A stretch of DNA of 64,000 nt, taken from assembly GCF_013167215.1 (NCBI RefSeq), contig NZ_JABJWY010000024.1, forward strand, positions 124,001-188,000. The letters run 5' to 3'. The position numbers and the translations under genes were made by a program. This DNA comes from Sphingobacterium prati. GTDB taxonomy: Bacteria; Bacteroidota; Bacteroidia; Sphingobacteriales; Sphingobacteriaceae. Within the stretch, counting starts at the first letter, position 1, and each line of letters opens with the position of its first letter. The notes below the pieces were generated by a model that saw only the letters and a list, made by a program, of their open reading frames with translations, was not told the DNA's origin and did not search any database. Positions 16,943 to 25,628 of the stretch are shown here, one piece after another.

Positions 16943-17290
16943 ACCTAAAGATACACCTATAAAACACTGATGTCAAGCATCTTAGTTATTTTTAGCGAAT
17001 TTTAAATTCGAGTCAAACGACAATTATAAATATTGTAATTTTCACCGGGCTTTGTTGTAAATAGCTTATGGAAAGGTTCGCCCCAACTTCGCCCTCCTCC
17101 TGACTTGTAAAAAATATGCAAGCACAGTGAAAGCACTTTAAAAGGTGGACTCAACGTGGACTCACTGTGTACTCAACTTGCTTACAGGGCGACGTTGGTA
17201 TTAACTTAGTAATAACCTGGTCACCAGCAGTTCCCTCTACCGGCCGAACATCAGCATTAAACATCCCCAACAAACCTGTTTGCTCTTTTC
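16943..17290. other. Gene-free stretch with tandem 11-base repeats
   Basis: No coding recognised on either strand. Contains three tandem 11-base repeats at 17145-17177. Lies just downstream of the fecR remnant, where a SusC-type gene would normally follow a fecR in this phylum; none is present. Confidence 0.45.
17145..17177. repeat. Three tandem 11-base repeats
   Basis: GTGGACTCAAC, GTGGACTCACT, GTGTACTCAAC without spacers. The period is about one helical turn. Could be protein-binding iterons or a replication-slippage scar. Confidence 0.6.
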
Positions 17291-17890
17291 TTACCTAAAT
17301 CCTCGGATTCCGCTATCTGAAAACTTCATTGCCACTCTATCCCATTTATCCTCGGGGCAGAAGCTGACCATCCCTTTCTCCTCGTGTAGAAGAATACCTG
17401 CCTGGCGGATAGCATTGTACACTTCTTCACGCCCACTCTGGTAACAGATAGACACCGAAATATGCCTGTCCTTTGGGATGAAGTCCCAGTTTTTGATTGT
17501 ACCCCCCTCCCAGCGGCTCATTTCATCTACAAAGGCGTGTAAAGAAATATCTTTATAGATCCGGATCTTGCGGGTCCACATCCTAGCTTCTTTGAAATGC
17601 TGGGATGCCAAATAACTCATTGTATCACGCGAAAGCTGATTTTTGCCTGCATATTTAGCGTCAACATATACAAAGTCCCCAGGACAGACGACAGATTGTA
17701 TTTTGTTTAGGCTATAGGAATAAATCTCCATTTTCCCGTCATTAAGCAACGCCTTCATGTTATTTGAATCCGCCCGGATCAAAAAGTCAGCACTGTTGGC
17801 TGTAATTTTACCTTTCTCCGTAGCAATAATTAAAGGTTCATGTTTATAACGATTGTTGGCATCGACATAAGCCTCTCTCTTCTGGTTAAC
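17291..17890 (-). pseudogene. FecR-family anti-sigma factor, N-terminally truncated
   Basis: The open frame runs from an in-frame TAA (17891-17893) to 17291, about 199 codons. REAYVDANNRYKHEPLIIAT to ALLNDGKMEIYSYSLNKIQSVVCPGDFVYVD matches the second half of the FecR domain (GEAYFDV..PF.V .. L..G.VEV....L.PG). IRIYKDISLHAFVDEMSRWEG to IRQAGILLHEEKGMVSFC matches the C-terminal DUF4974 module. The sigma-binding N-terminus, transmembrane helix and first half of FecR are missing, as are a fecI sigma gene and a TonB receptor, so this is a remnant of a cell-surface signalling locus. Confidence 0.6.
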
Positions 17891-17954
17891 TTATAGCAGT
17901 AGCTAATTTCATTTTGTCCCAACTACCGTCTATAGTTATATTTTTCAAAAAAAT

Positions 17955-17986
17955 TTTGTGTAGCTAAATGGCAACACTTATATTTG
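17955..17986 (+). promoter_or_regulatory. Bacteroidota-type promoter for the ArsR cassette
   Basis: TTTG at 17955-17958, 20-base spacer, TATATTTG at 17979-17986: a full match to the known -33 TTTG / -7 TAnnTTTG pattern of this phylum. The ATG lies 18 bases after it. Confidence 0.6.
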
Positions 17987-18004
17987 TAGTCAAATAACTT
18001 CATT

Positions 18005-18325
18005 ATGAATTTAAGAAGAGATGTTTTTCAGGCCATTGCCGACCCAACCAGAAGAGCCATTCTTCTGCTTTTGGCTTCCCAATCCATGACTGCGGGAGCT
18101 ATTGCTTCAAACTTTAACACAGCTAGACCAACGGTCTCCAAGCACCTGCAGATTCTTAGCGAATGTGAATTGCTAAAATCTGAACAGAATGGCCGTGAAA
18201 TTTACTATAAGCTCAATCCGCCCAAAATGAAGGAAATAGCTGATTTTATTGAACCTTTCCGTAGCATGTGGGATGAACGATTTAATAAACTCGAAGAAAT
18301 TATGAAAAATTATAAAGACAAATAA
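18005..18325 (+). CDS. ArsR-family transcriptional regulator
   Basis: 106 residues. Winged helix-turn-helix with [19 protein letters not shown] at the N-terminus, recognition helix around [19 protein letters not shown] and a wing [12 protein letters not shown]. No metal-site cysteines typical of ArsR/SmtB sensors are seen, and the form is that of the AHSA1-linked sub-group. It is the first gene of a cassette with an AHSA1 protein one base downstream, a common pairing in which the regulator controls its own operon. Signal unknown. Confidence 0.85.
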   Translation: MNLRRDVFQAIADPTRRAILLLLASQSMTAGAIASNFNTARPTVSKHLQILSECELLKSEQNGREIYYKLNPPKMKEIADFIEPFRSMWDERFNKLEEIMKNYKDK

Positions 18326-18326
18326 G

Positions 18327-18791
18327 ATGGAAAAGAAAACAAATGTCCGTGCCGAGGACGGCAAACAGGAGATTGTAATTACCAGAGAATTTGACTTGCC
18401 GCTAAACTTGCTATTCAAAGCTTATGAAGAATCTGAAATCTTTGAGCAGTGGATGGGGACCAAGGTAATAAAATGGGAAAATAAAAAACATGGCTCCTAT
18501 GCTTTTGAGACATCCCACAACAGTAATGTTGTGTTTAAAGCGAATGGAACGATACACGAATTTGTCCCTAATGAAAAAATTACGAGAACATTTGAAATGG
18601 AAGGTACTTCCTTTCCCGTCCAATTGGAATATCTAACCTTCGAAAAAATTACTGATGAAAGCAGCAGGCTCATCATCCATATTATATTTCAATCGATAAA
18701 ATTCCGTGATCAATTGCTCCAGATGCCGTTTGCTCAAGGCATTAACATGGCGCACAACAGACTTCAGGAAATCCTGATCAAATGCATTTAA
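18327..18791 (+). CDS. SRPBCC/AHSA1-family protein
   Basis: 154 residues forming one START-like hydrophobic-cavity domain: ITREFDLPLNLLFKAYEESEIFEQWMGTK at the start, YAFETSHNSNVVFKANGTIHEFVPNEKITRTFEME in the middle and a long C-terminal helix (GINMAHNRLQEILIK). The family is named after Hsp90 co-activator Aha1, but small bacterial members probably bind lipids or other hydrophobic ligands. It starts one base after the ArsR stop, so it is coupled to it. Confidence 0.8.
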   Translation: MEKKTNVRAEDGKQEIVITREFDLPLNLLFKAYEESEIFEQWMGTKVIKWENKKHGSYAFETSHNSNVVFKANGTIHEFVPNEKITRTFEMEGTSFPVQLEYLTFEKITDESSRLIIHIIFQSIKFRDQLLQMPFAQGINMAHNRLQEILIKCI

Positions 18792-18822
18792 ACCTAAAGT
18801 TTAACATAACCGAAAGTAGACC

Positions 18823-19404
18823 ATGAACCCAAAAGCAGAACATTTCTTCGAAAATGCAAAAAAATGGAACGAAGAATTTAATTTATTACGAGAAATCGTT
18901 ATCGAGAATCAATCACTCGTAGAAGATTACAAATGGATGCACCCATGTTATACTTTTGAAGGAAAGAATATTGTCCTGATTCATGGATTTAAAAATTACT
19001 GCGCGCTATTATTTCACAAAGGTGCCTTGTTAAAAGACAACAAAAAGCTATTAATTCAACAAACTGAAAACGTCCAGTCAGGTAGACAGCTCAGATTCAC
19101 CGATATTGACCAAATTTCAAGTCTAAGAAATGTAATAGCAGATTATATCCAGGAAGCGATAGAAATTGAAAAATCAGGTGCAAAAGTCGCTATGCGAAAA
19201 GCTGAAGACTATCCAGTACCTGAGGAATTCGCTAGAGCCTTAAGGGAAGATCAAGCGCTTCAAAGTGCTTTTTCATCCCTGACTCCAGGCCGTCAAAAGG
19301 CATATCTATTTTATTTCAATCAGGCCAAACAATCAAAAACACGTGAATCACGGATCGAAAAGTATTATCAACATATTTTGGATGGAAAAGGCATAGATGA
19401 TTAA
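18823..19404 (+). CDS. DUF1801/YdeI-family protein
   Basis: 193 residues. The N-terminal ~120 residues fit DUF1801 (EDYKWMHPCYTFEGKNIVLIHGFKNYCALLFHKGALL). The C-terminal part holds the YdeI/OmdA motif (DYPVPEEFARALREDQALQSAFSSLTPGRQKAYLFYFNQAK .. SRIEKYYQHIL), a family linked to envelope or peptide stress. Thirty-one bases after the AHSA1 gene, in the same unit. It is a distant relative of the 63233-63826 protein. Molecular function unknown. Confidence 0.75.
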   Translation: MNPKAEHFFENAKKWNEEFNLLREIVIENQSLVEDYKWMHPCYTFEGKNIVLIHGFKNYCALLFHKGALLKDNKKLLIQQTENVQSGRQLRFTDIDQISSLRNVIADYIQEAIEIEKSGAKVAMRKAEDYPVPEEFARALREDQALQSAFSSLTPGRQKAYLFYFNQAKQSKTRESRIEKYYQHILDGKGIDD

Positions 19405-19489
19405 TAGCCTTTAGACTGCATCATTGACTTAACTGATCGTTTCTCTTAGATTGCATATATGGCATAGCCCAAGGGACTATACATAAAAA

Positions 19490-19522
19490 AAAGCGGAGCT
19501 CCCATCCATGCAGCTCCGCTTT
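19490..19522 (-). terminator. Terminator of the SDR gene
   Basis: Perfect 11-bp stem AAAGCGGAGCT / AGCTCCGCTTT, 11-base loop; on the minus strand eight T follow. It is 20 bases past the SDR stop and can also stop transcripts coming from the left. Confidence 0.85.
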
Positions 19523-19542
19523 CCTGTGCATATGTAAAAAGG

Positions 19543-20292
19543 TTAAACAGCAGTATAACCGCCATCAACCAAATAATAGCCACCAGTCATAAAAGATGAC
19601 TTTTCAGAACTCAAGAACAATACCAGTTCTGCAACCTCCTCAGCCTTTCCTAAACGACCAATGGGATGTTTGCTGACCAATGCATGTACATGCTCTTCAT
19701 CCAAATTTTTGAGCAAAGGTGTATCGATATATCCTGGCCCCACCGCATTGCAACGGATATTTTTCTGTCCATATTCTGCACCTATATTTTTAGTCAAGCC
19801 AACGACAGCATGTTTTGCTGCAGTATAGGCGCTTGACATCGGAGCTGCAACCGTACCATGAATTGAGGCCATATTGACAATAACACCACCACCATTTTTT
19901 TCCATCGCTTCAAGCTGATACTTGCATCCAAAAAATACGCCGTTGAAATTGATATCTATCACTTTCTTCCAGCCATCCAAGCTATAGTCGCCCGTTAATG
20001 CCGCCTCACCCCCGATACCTGCATTATTGCAGGCAATATCTAATTTCCCGTAAGTATCTACTACAAAACGCACCAATGCCTCATTATCTTCCGCTAATGA
20101 GCTATCAGTTTTAAAAAAAGCCGCCTCTCCTCCTGATTTTTCAATCTGCCGAACAGCCTCTTGACCGGCTTGTTCATTAATATCCGACACCACAACTTTC
20201 GCTCCTTCTTTCGCGTATGCCAAAGCAACCGCCAGTCCTATACCGGATCCGGCCCCTGTTACCAAAGCAACTTTATCTGCTAAAATGTTCAT
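19543..20292 (-). CDS. Short-chain dehydrogenase/reductase
   Basis: 249 residues, classical SDR. Cofactor loop TGAGSGIG near 13-20, NNAGIGG near 89, catalytic Ser in NMASIHG near 141, Tyr/Lys in SAYTAAKHAVVGL near 154-158, and a C-terminal SSFMTGGYYLVDGGYTA. An Asp at the end of beta-2 (VVSDIN) favours NAD(H). Substrate cannot be read from the sequence; glucose 1-dehydrogenase-like and cyclopentanol-type members look alike. Single gene with its own terminator. Confidence 0.85.
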   Translation of the reverse strand: MNILADKVALVTGAGSGIGLAVALAYAKEGAKVVVSDINEQAGQEAVRQIEKSGGEAAFFKTDSSLAEDNEALVRFVVDTYGKLDIACNNAGIGGEAALTGDYSLDGWKKVIDINFNGVFFGCKYQLEAMEKNGGGVIVNMASIHGTVAAPMSSAYTAAKHAVVGLTKNIGAEYGQKNIRCNAVGPGYIDTPLLKNLDEEHVHALVSKHPIGRLGKAEEVAELVLFLSSEKSSFMTGGYYLVDGGYTAV

Positions 20293-20472
20293 AGTATATA
20301 ATTTTTATGATCCATACAATTTACCAATATTTTACCAGAATGCATAAAAATCAACCTTCGTGGAAACTAAAAAAGAAACTCAAATGACATTCAGCCGGCA
20401 TTCGTCAATAACTAACAAAAAGAGCTCAGTTGTTATCAATAACGGAGCTATAATTCCGACCAATAAACTAAT

Positions 20473-21156
20473 TTAATCTTGTAACTGCGGATACTTTTGA
20501 TAAAACCTATTTAGAAAAAAACGGCCCATTAACTGAAGCTTTGACTGTGTTTCGAACATACCCGAACCTGGAGATATAATTCCATCAGGCATCCGCTGTA
20601 CAGCACCATAGTAGATAATATCAAGACCATTACCGTTGACGTCAAGATGCATTTTTTTGGCTTTCAGCCCCATAACAGATCCCATACGGGTCACTTTTTC
20701 CGAACCACTGATCTGAGCAGGCCGGGCATTCAATAAAGTTTCATGGTCAAAAACCAGATGGTCTCTTGCTTCACCGTCGTCGAAAAACAAATAATGCAAT
20801 TCATTATTGCTGAGCACTAAATACGAAGCATTGTCTCGCTCGCGGTAACGTGCTTTGACCCCAACAGCTGCCCAAGCCACTGTTTTAGCTGCTGTGGCTG
20901 CCGCCGAAGCTACTTTATCACCTACTGTGGCAATGTAAGCGCATTGCGTAAACGCATCTATGGGCGCTCCGTTCATTTGTTTGGTTAATTCCTCAAACTC
21001 CTGGCTTAACAGTTCATCCTTAATACCGGATGCCAGCGCAATCCCGCCCTCGCCTTCATACTTTCTAGCTGTTTCTTTTTGCTTTTTCATCATCATGAGA
21101 GAGATAAAAACGCAGGCAGCCACGATCACTACAAAAATACCGATGTATAAAATCAT
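20473..21156 (-). CDS. Membrane-anchored protein of unknown function
   Basis: 227 residues. One N-terminal hydrophobic helix (about 3-22), followed by basic residues (MMKKQKETARK), predicts an anchored protein with the main domain in the cytoplasm. The domain contains LVLSNNELHYLFFDDGEARDHLVFDHETLLNA and LDIIYYGAVQRM, reminiscent of PH-like or GRAM-like beta folds, which I cannot confirm. An Ala-rich helix (KVASAAATAAKTVAWAAVG) lies in the middle. Stands alone; no family assigned. Confidence 0.55.
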   Translation of the reverse strand: MILYIGIFVVIVAACVFISLMMMKKQKETARKYEGEGGIALASGIKDELLSQEFEELTKQMNGAPIDAFTQCAYIATVGDKVASAAATAAKTVAWAAVGVKARYRERDNASYLVLSNNELHYLFFDDGEARDHLVFDHETLLNARPAQISGSEKVTRMGSVMGLKAKKMHLDVNGNGLDIIYYGAVQRMPDGIISPGSGMFETQSKLQLMGRFFLNRFYQKYPQLQD

Positions 21157-21209
21157 ATTAGTTATAATTTAGAAAATGGTTAATAATTCAATAAAAAATT
21201 TAGCGCCAA

Positions 21210-21242
21210 AAAAGAGGATATTGATGCTCAGTATCCTCTTTT
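21210..21242 (-). terminator. Terminator of the 21275 gene
   Basis: Perfect 11-bp stem AAAAGAGGATA / TATCCTCTTTT, 11-base loop, followed on the minus strand by six T. It lies 33 bases past the stop and upstream of the 20473 gene. Confidence 0.8.
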
Positions 21243-21274
21243 CCTGCTAGTTCACAACAATAATTTTGCCAAAT

Positions 21275-21799
21275 TTAGAGTATTCGGTCTGGATAGTGGA
21301 TATTATTCAATGCTGTTTGGTGCATATCGACCCAAATATCGTTATATGGCTGATTTAATAGCCAATTTGGAGAACTTCGCATGTCTGCATCTTGATCATT
21401 GTTATAAATAGAAGGAAATTCCGACTCCTTTGCACGCAGCAATACCACAATGGCTCCTTTCATTGTGAGCGGAAGATCTCCCAAAACAAGATTATAGAAA
21501 CCCTCTTTGACCAAGTTAGGGCTAAAGCGCTCAAGGCTATCATAACTTCTTTCTAATTTACCGATTTGCTTCTCCAACTCCTGTGGATAATGACGTTCGA
21601 CGTAAGACTCAAAAAGTCCCGTACCCCTATTGTAAAATCCCGCTTTCATTAAATTCAGCGCCTCATTGCGATAGACTTGCAGAAAACGATCAGCATTCAA
21701 GTCGGTATAGCTTCCATCCAAAGGTTTGCCATCTCGACGCAAAGCCCAAATCTTAAGCTCTTTGAGCCTTTCTGATTCGGTGAAATTATTTGCTTCCAT
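21275..21799 (-). CDS. Protein of unknown function
   Basis: 174 residues, soluble, predicted mostly helical, no signal peptide. Notable strings are ERLKELKIWALRRDGKPLDGSYTDLNADRFLQVYRNEALNLMKAG and a C-terminal YNDIWVDMHQTALNNIHYPDRIL. It lies 45 bases downstream of the 99-residue gene on the same strand, so the two may be co-transcribed and end at the terminator 21210-21242. No family recognised. Confidence 0.55.
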   Translation of the reverse strand: MEANNFTESERLKELKIWALRRDGKPLDGSYTDLNADRFLQVYRNEALNLMKAGFYNRGTGLFESYVERHYPQELEKQIGKLERSYDSLERFSPNLVKEGFYNLVLGDLPLTMKGAIVVLLRAKESEFPSIYNNDQDADMRSSPNWLLNQPYNDIWVDMHQTALNNIHYPDRIL

Positions 21800-21844
21800 T
21801 CCTTATCTATATTAACAGACTAATATATTATGGTGATTTCGTCG

Positions 21845-22144
21845 CTAATGTTCTCTCTCTTTAAGCTCCAGCTGTAGCAAAATATCTCTTTTCTTCCCTT
21901 CAATCAAAGATAGATTGCCGGCTACAAAGACACCTTTTTCTCCTGAATTTCTGCTTATCCCATATACGGTAGACTCATCATCTGGATCCGATGCACCTTC
22001 ATAACGAAATAAGTAATCAATTTTAAATTGGTCTGCGTCCGCCAAAAGATCATCAAATTCGATGTTATAATCTATCGTGTATCCCAGGTCGCTTAATTTT
22101 TTCAACGCCACACTAGCTGACGAGTACCCATGCATTCTTTCCAT
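21845..22144 (-). CDS. Small conserved Bacteroidota protein of unknown function
   Basis: 99 residues: SVALKKLSDLGYTIDYNIEF, then KIDYLFRYEGASDPDDESTVYGISRNSGEKGVFVAG. This RYEGxSDPxDExxVY pattern belongs to a widespread small Bacteroidota family that is sometimes auto-labelled phosphoribosylpyrophosphate synthetase; nothing in the sequence supports that enzyme name. Probably cytoplasmic. The start ATG is preceded by an AT-rich spacer shared with the divergent mazG gene. Confidence 0.6.
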   Translation of the reverse strand: MERMHGYSSASVALKKLSDLGYTIDYNIEFDDLLADADQFKIDYLFRYEGASDPDDESTVYGISRNSGEKGVFVAGNLSLIEGKKRDILLQLELKEREH

Positions 22145-22249
22145 AGCTGATTTTTATTAAGTTGATTTAAATATCTTTTTATTATAAAACGACGAGTTAG
22201 GATCTTTTGTTTTCCGCAATTTCAAATAGTTTATTCAAAATCATATTTC

Positions 22250-22257
22250 TATTTTTG
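22250..22257 (+). promoter_or_regulatory. Putative -7 element of mazG
   Basis: TATTTTTG fits TAnnTTTG and lies 22 bases before the mazG ATG. No clear TTTG at -33. Confidence 0.35.
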
Positions 22258-22279
22258 CGAGACGAAAACTCATAATCAT

Positions 22280-23092
22280 ATGGCAAATCTACTAGCTCCG
22301 GCGTATCAGCCTACCCCCCAACTTGCATTCCAACGCTTACTTGATGTATTGTATACCCTAAGGCTTGAATGCCCTTGGGATAAGAAACAGACGATGGAAT
22401 CGTTACGTCATCTGACAATAGAAGAGCTGTACGAGCTGACAGATGCGATCTTGGAGCAGGATTATCCCGAAATAAAAAAAGAACTTGGCGATGTGTTGAT
22501 GCATCTTATATTCTATGCACGTATCGCCGAGGAAGAGGGCCATTTTAATATCGTTGATGTCCTAAATGCGATATGTGATAAGCTAATCACCCGCCATCCC
22601 CATATCTATGCCGATGTGAGCGCTAATACCGAAGAACAAGTCAAATCGAATTGGGAAGCCATTAAGCTCAAAGAGGGGAATAAATCTGTCCTTGCCGGTG
22701 TACCCAACGGACTACCGGCACTTGTCAAGGCATACCGTATCCAGGATAAAGTAAGAGGAGTTGGTTTTGACTGGGAAGATAAAAGACAAGTTTGGGAAAA
22801 AGTTGAGGAAGAACTTGCGGAATTTAAAGCAGAATTCAATATTGAAACAACAGAAGTCATTGACCGTGAAAAGGCAGAAGGCGAATTCGGGGATCTATTG
22901 TTTTCGCTTATAAATTACGCAAGACATATTGGTATCAATCCCGAAAATGCATTGGAACGCACCAATAAGAAATTCATCGCAAGGTTTACTTATCTAGAGC
23001 AAAAAGCAGCGGAAAACAAACAGAAATTACAGGACATGAGCTTGGAAGAAATGGACGTTTATTGGAATGAGGCTAAAAAGCTAAAAAAATAA
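22280..23092 (+). CDS. mazG: Nucleoside triphosphate pyrophosphohydrolase MazG
   Basis: 270 residues, the two-domain MazG length. First domain: LRLECPWDKKQTMESLRHLTIEELYEL and the metal-binding KKELGDVLMHLIFYARIAEEEG. Second domain: VEEELAEFKAEF with EGEFGDLLFSLINYARHIGINPENALERTNKKFIARF. It hydrolyses non-canonical or excess NTPs to NMP and pyrophosphate in the cytoplasm. Its stop is 77 bases before trpS; the pair may be read together but a separate trpS promoter is plausible. Confidence 0.92.
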   Translation: MANLLAPAYQPTPQLAFQRLLDVLYTLRLECPWDKKQTMESLRHLTIEELYELTDAILEQDYPEIKKELGDVLMHLIFYARIAEEEGHFNIVDVLNAICDKLITRHPHIYADVSANTEEQVKSNWEAIKLKEGNKSVLAGVPNGLPALVKAYRIQDKVRGVGFDWEDKRQVWEKVEEELAEFKAEFNIETTEVIDREKAEGEFGDLLFSLINYARHIGINPENALERTNKKFIARFTYLEQKAAENKQKLQDMSLEEMDVYWNEAKKLKK

Positions 23093-23169
23093 TCACGATC
23101 TAGGAAAAGGTGCCTGACTGGCCGAATTTAATTCTACTTTGTCAAATTTATCCGTAAATTCGCAGGAAT

Positions 23170-24168
23170 ATGGAAACAGTTGTTAGTGGTATTAGAAGTA
23201 CCGGAAAATTACATTTAGGAAATTACTATGGCGCATTGAGCAATTTTGTGAAAATGCAAAATGAATATAATTGCTTTTTTTTTATTGCGGATCTACATTC
23301 CTTGACGACACACCCTACACCACATGGTCTTCAGGGCACTGTTCGTCAAGTGATCGTTGAATATTTGGCTGCGGGCATAGATCCCGAAAAGTCAACTATT
23401 TACGTTCAATCGGATGTTCCTGAAGTTGCTGAGCTTTATTTATACATGAATATGAACGCTTATTTAGGAGAGCTTGAACGAGCGACAGCATTTAAAGACA
23501 AAGTGCGCAGCAACCCCGACAATGTCAATGCAGGCTTACTGACCTACCCGGTCTTGATGGCTTGTGATATCTTGATTCACCACGGAACAAAAGTTCCTGT
23601 AGGAAAGGACCAAGAACAACACTTAGAAATGACACGTACATTTGGCAATCGCTTTAACCGTTTATATAATGTAGATTATTTTAAAGAAGCTTTTGCTTTT
23701 TCCTACTCGGACAAATTGGTTAAAGTGCCCGGATTAGCCGGACAGGGCAAAATGGGAAAATCCAATGGTGAGGCTGACTGTATCTACCTATCAGATAGCG
23801 CTGACGTCATTCGGAAAAAAGTGATGCGCGCCGTTTCGGATTCAGGTCCAACCGAAATGAATCAGGCAAAACCCGAAGCGATCCAAAATCTATTTGATTT
23901 AATGAAAGTCGTTTCTACACCTGACACATTACAACACTTTGACGAGCTCTATAATAAATGTGAGATTCGTTACGGAGATTTCAAAAAGCAGCTGGCAGAA
24001 GATATGGTATTGGCTACAAATGATGTACGTCTACGTATTGAAGATATTGCAAATGATGATTCCTATATTGCTCGGGTTGCAAAATTAGGCGCTGAGAAAG
24101 CTGGCGAATCTGCTCGAAAAACACTAAGAGAAGTTCGCGAGATCATTGGTATCAAGAGATTTTATTAA
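23170..24168 (+). CDS. trpS: Tryptophanyl-tRNA synthetase
   Basis: 332 residues, usual bacterial length. Class I motifs: KLHLGNYYGA near 13-22 as the HIGH motif and KMGKSNG near 196-202 as the KMSKS motif. GKDQEQHLEMTR near 147 and the AYLGELERATAFKDK dimer-interface segment are typical. It charges tRNA-Trp. The ATG at 23170 directly begins with METVVSGIRSTG as expected. The next gene starts 16 bases after the stop. Confidence 0.95.
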   Translation: METVVSGIRSTGKLHLGNYYGALSNFVKMQNEYNCFFFIADLHSLTTHPTPHGLQGTVRQVIVEYLAAGIDPEKSTIYVQSDVPEVAELYLYMNMNAYLGELERATAFKDKVRSNPDNVNAGLLTYPVLMACDILIHHGTKVPVGKDQEQHLEMTRTFGNRFNRLYNVDYFKEAFAFSYSDKLVKVPGLAGQGKMGKSNGEADCIYLSDSADVIRKKVMRAVSDSGPTEMNQAKPEAIQNLFDLMKVVSTPDTLQHFDELYNKCEIRYGDFKKQLAEDMVLATNDVRLRIEDIANDDSYIARVAKLGAEKAGESARKTLREVREIIGIKRFY

Positions 24169-24184
24169 ATTAAGGAAACAGAAT

Positions 24185-24802
24185 ATGCATATAGCTATCG
24201 TAGGAAATATAGGTGCTGGGAAAACGACGCTGACGGAATTATTGGCGAGTCATTTTAAATTCGAACCGCAATTTGAGGCCGTGGACAATAATCCTTATCT
24301 GGAAGACTTTTATTCAGACATGAAACGTTGGGCTTTCAACCTTCAGATTTTCTTCTTAAATAGTCGTTTTAGACACATCGTAAAACTTCAGGAGACAAAT
24401 ATTGATATGATTCAGGATCGTACGATCTATGAAGATGCCTATATCTTTGCAGAGAACTTATATGATATGGGCTTGATGAGTGCTCGTGACTTTGAAAACT
24501 ATAGCAACATATTCCAAAGTATAATTCATTACATTAAGCCGCCGGACCTATTGATCTACTTGAAGGCTTCTGTCCCTACTTTGGTTAACAATATCCAAAA
24601 AAGAGGGCGTGATTACGAATCGGCGATCCGATTGGATTATTTATCTAAATTGAATGATAAATATGACAAATGGATCAACAATTATAAAGAAGGTAAAGTG
24701 ATGATCTTAGACAAAGACAATCTTGATTTTACGACTAATCCAGAGGATCTTGGCGGAATCATACAAAAGATAGAAGCTGAATTATTCGGGTTGTTTGAAT
24801 AA
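24185..24802 (+). CDS. Deoxynucleoside kinase
   Basis: 205 residues from the ATG at 24185; an upstream TTG/GTG-type extension overlaps trpS and is rejected because the P-loop (HIAIVGNIGAGKTTLTELL) begins right after this Met, with AAGGAAA before it. The DR motif is in QDRTIYEDAYIFAENLY near 80-95 and the LID arginines in RGRDYE near 139. Family members phosphorylate deoxyadenosine or deoxyguanosine (or pyrimidines) for salvage; specificity is not readable. Followed by a terminator. Confidence 0.85.
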   Translation: MHIAIVGNIGAGKTTLTELLASHFKFEPQFEAVDNNPYLEDFYSDMKRWAFNLQIFFLNSRFRHIVKLQETNIDMIQDRTIYEDAYIFAENLYDMGLMSARDFENYSNIFQSIIHYIKPPDLLIYLKASVPTLVNNIQKRGRDYESAIRLDYLSKLNDKYDKWINNYKEGKVMILDKDNLDFTTNPEDLGGIIQKIEAELFGLFE

Positions 24803-24822
24803 GGATCGAAAACAAATAAACG

Positions 24823-24855
24823 AAAGCCTGCAAATCATCGATTTACAGGCTTTTT
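24823..24855 (+). terminator. Terminator after the deoxynucleoside kinase
   Basis: Stem AAAGCCTGCAAAT / ATTTACAGGCTTT with one mismatch, 5-base loop and five T. Confidence 0.85.
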
Positions 24856-24880
24856 AATAAATAAATATTCGCAAAATATC

Positions 24881-25624
24881 ATGAAATTTTTAGGTATCAT
24901 TCCCGCACGATTTGCTTCGAGTAGATTTCCGGGCAAACCGTTGGTTGATATTGATGGCCAGACGATGATCCAAAGGGTCTATGAGCAAGTAAAACAATCA
25001 AAAAAATTAAGCAACGTAATTGTCGCCACCGATGACCAGCGTATAGTGGAGGAGGTCCTTTCTTTTGGCGGAAATGTGGTTATGACCTCCGAAACCCATC
25101 AGTCGGGTACAGACCGTTGCGCCGAAGTCATAACCGATGATAATGAATATGATGTCATCATCAACATTCAAGGCGACGAGCCTTTTATCAATCCTGAACA
25201 AATTGATCTATTGGCCGCTTGTTTTGAAAGTCCACAGACTAAAATAGCCACCTTGGTAAAAGAGATTGACTCCATGGAAGAATTATTCAATTTGAATATT
25301 CCAAAAGTTGTGCGCAACATACACGGGGAAGCAATTTATTTCAGCAGACAAACCATTCCTTTTCTAAGAGGGATTGAACAGGAACAATGGCTGAAAGAAC
25401 AAACCTTTTACAAACACATTGGCATTTATGCCTACCAAGCAGATACTTTGAGAGCGCTGACACAACTGCCAGTCTCGGGTCTCGAGGAAGCTGAAGCGCT
25501 TGAACAATTGCGTTGGATTGAAAACGGATACACAATCCAAACAGCAGTCACCACACATGAGACTATAGCAGTCGATACCAAAGAAGATCTTAATAAAATT
25601 TTGAAACTATTTTTTAACAAATAG
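24881..25624 (+). CDS. kdsB: 3-deoxy-manno-octulosonate cytidylyltransferase
   Basis: 247 residues. N-terminal IIPARFASSRFPGKPLVDIDGQTMIQRVYEQ is the nucleotide-binding signature; IINIQGDEPFINPEQID holds the metal-binding Asp. It activates Kdo as CMP-Kdo for lipopolysaccharide core assembly in the cytoplasm. Begins 28 bases after the upstream terminator. It converges with the aldo/keto reductase gene, with only four bases between the stops. Confidence 0.93.
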   Translation: MKFLGIIPARFASSRFPGKPLVDIDGQTMIQRVYEQVKQSKKLSNVIVATDDQRIVEEVLSFGGNVVMTSETHQSGTDRCAEVITDDNEYDVIINIQGDEPFINPEQIDLLAACFESPQTKIATLVKEIDSMEELFNLNIPKVVRNIHGEAIYFSRQTIPFLRGIEQEQWLKEQTFYKHIGIYAYQADTLRALTQLPVSGLEEAEALEQLRWIENGYTIQTAVTTHETIAVDTKEDLNKILKLFFNK

Positions 25625-25628
25625 CTCT

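Noticed and set aside
21845..22144. Phosphoribosylpyrophosphate synthetase label for the 99-residue protein
   Set aside because: Far too short and lacking the PRPP-binding motif; a known database mislabel of this small family.
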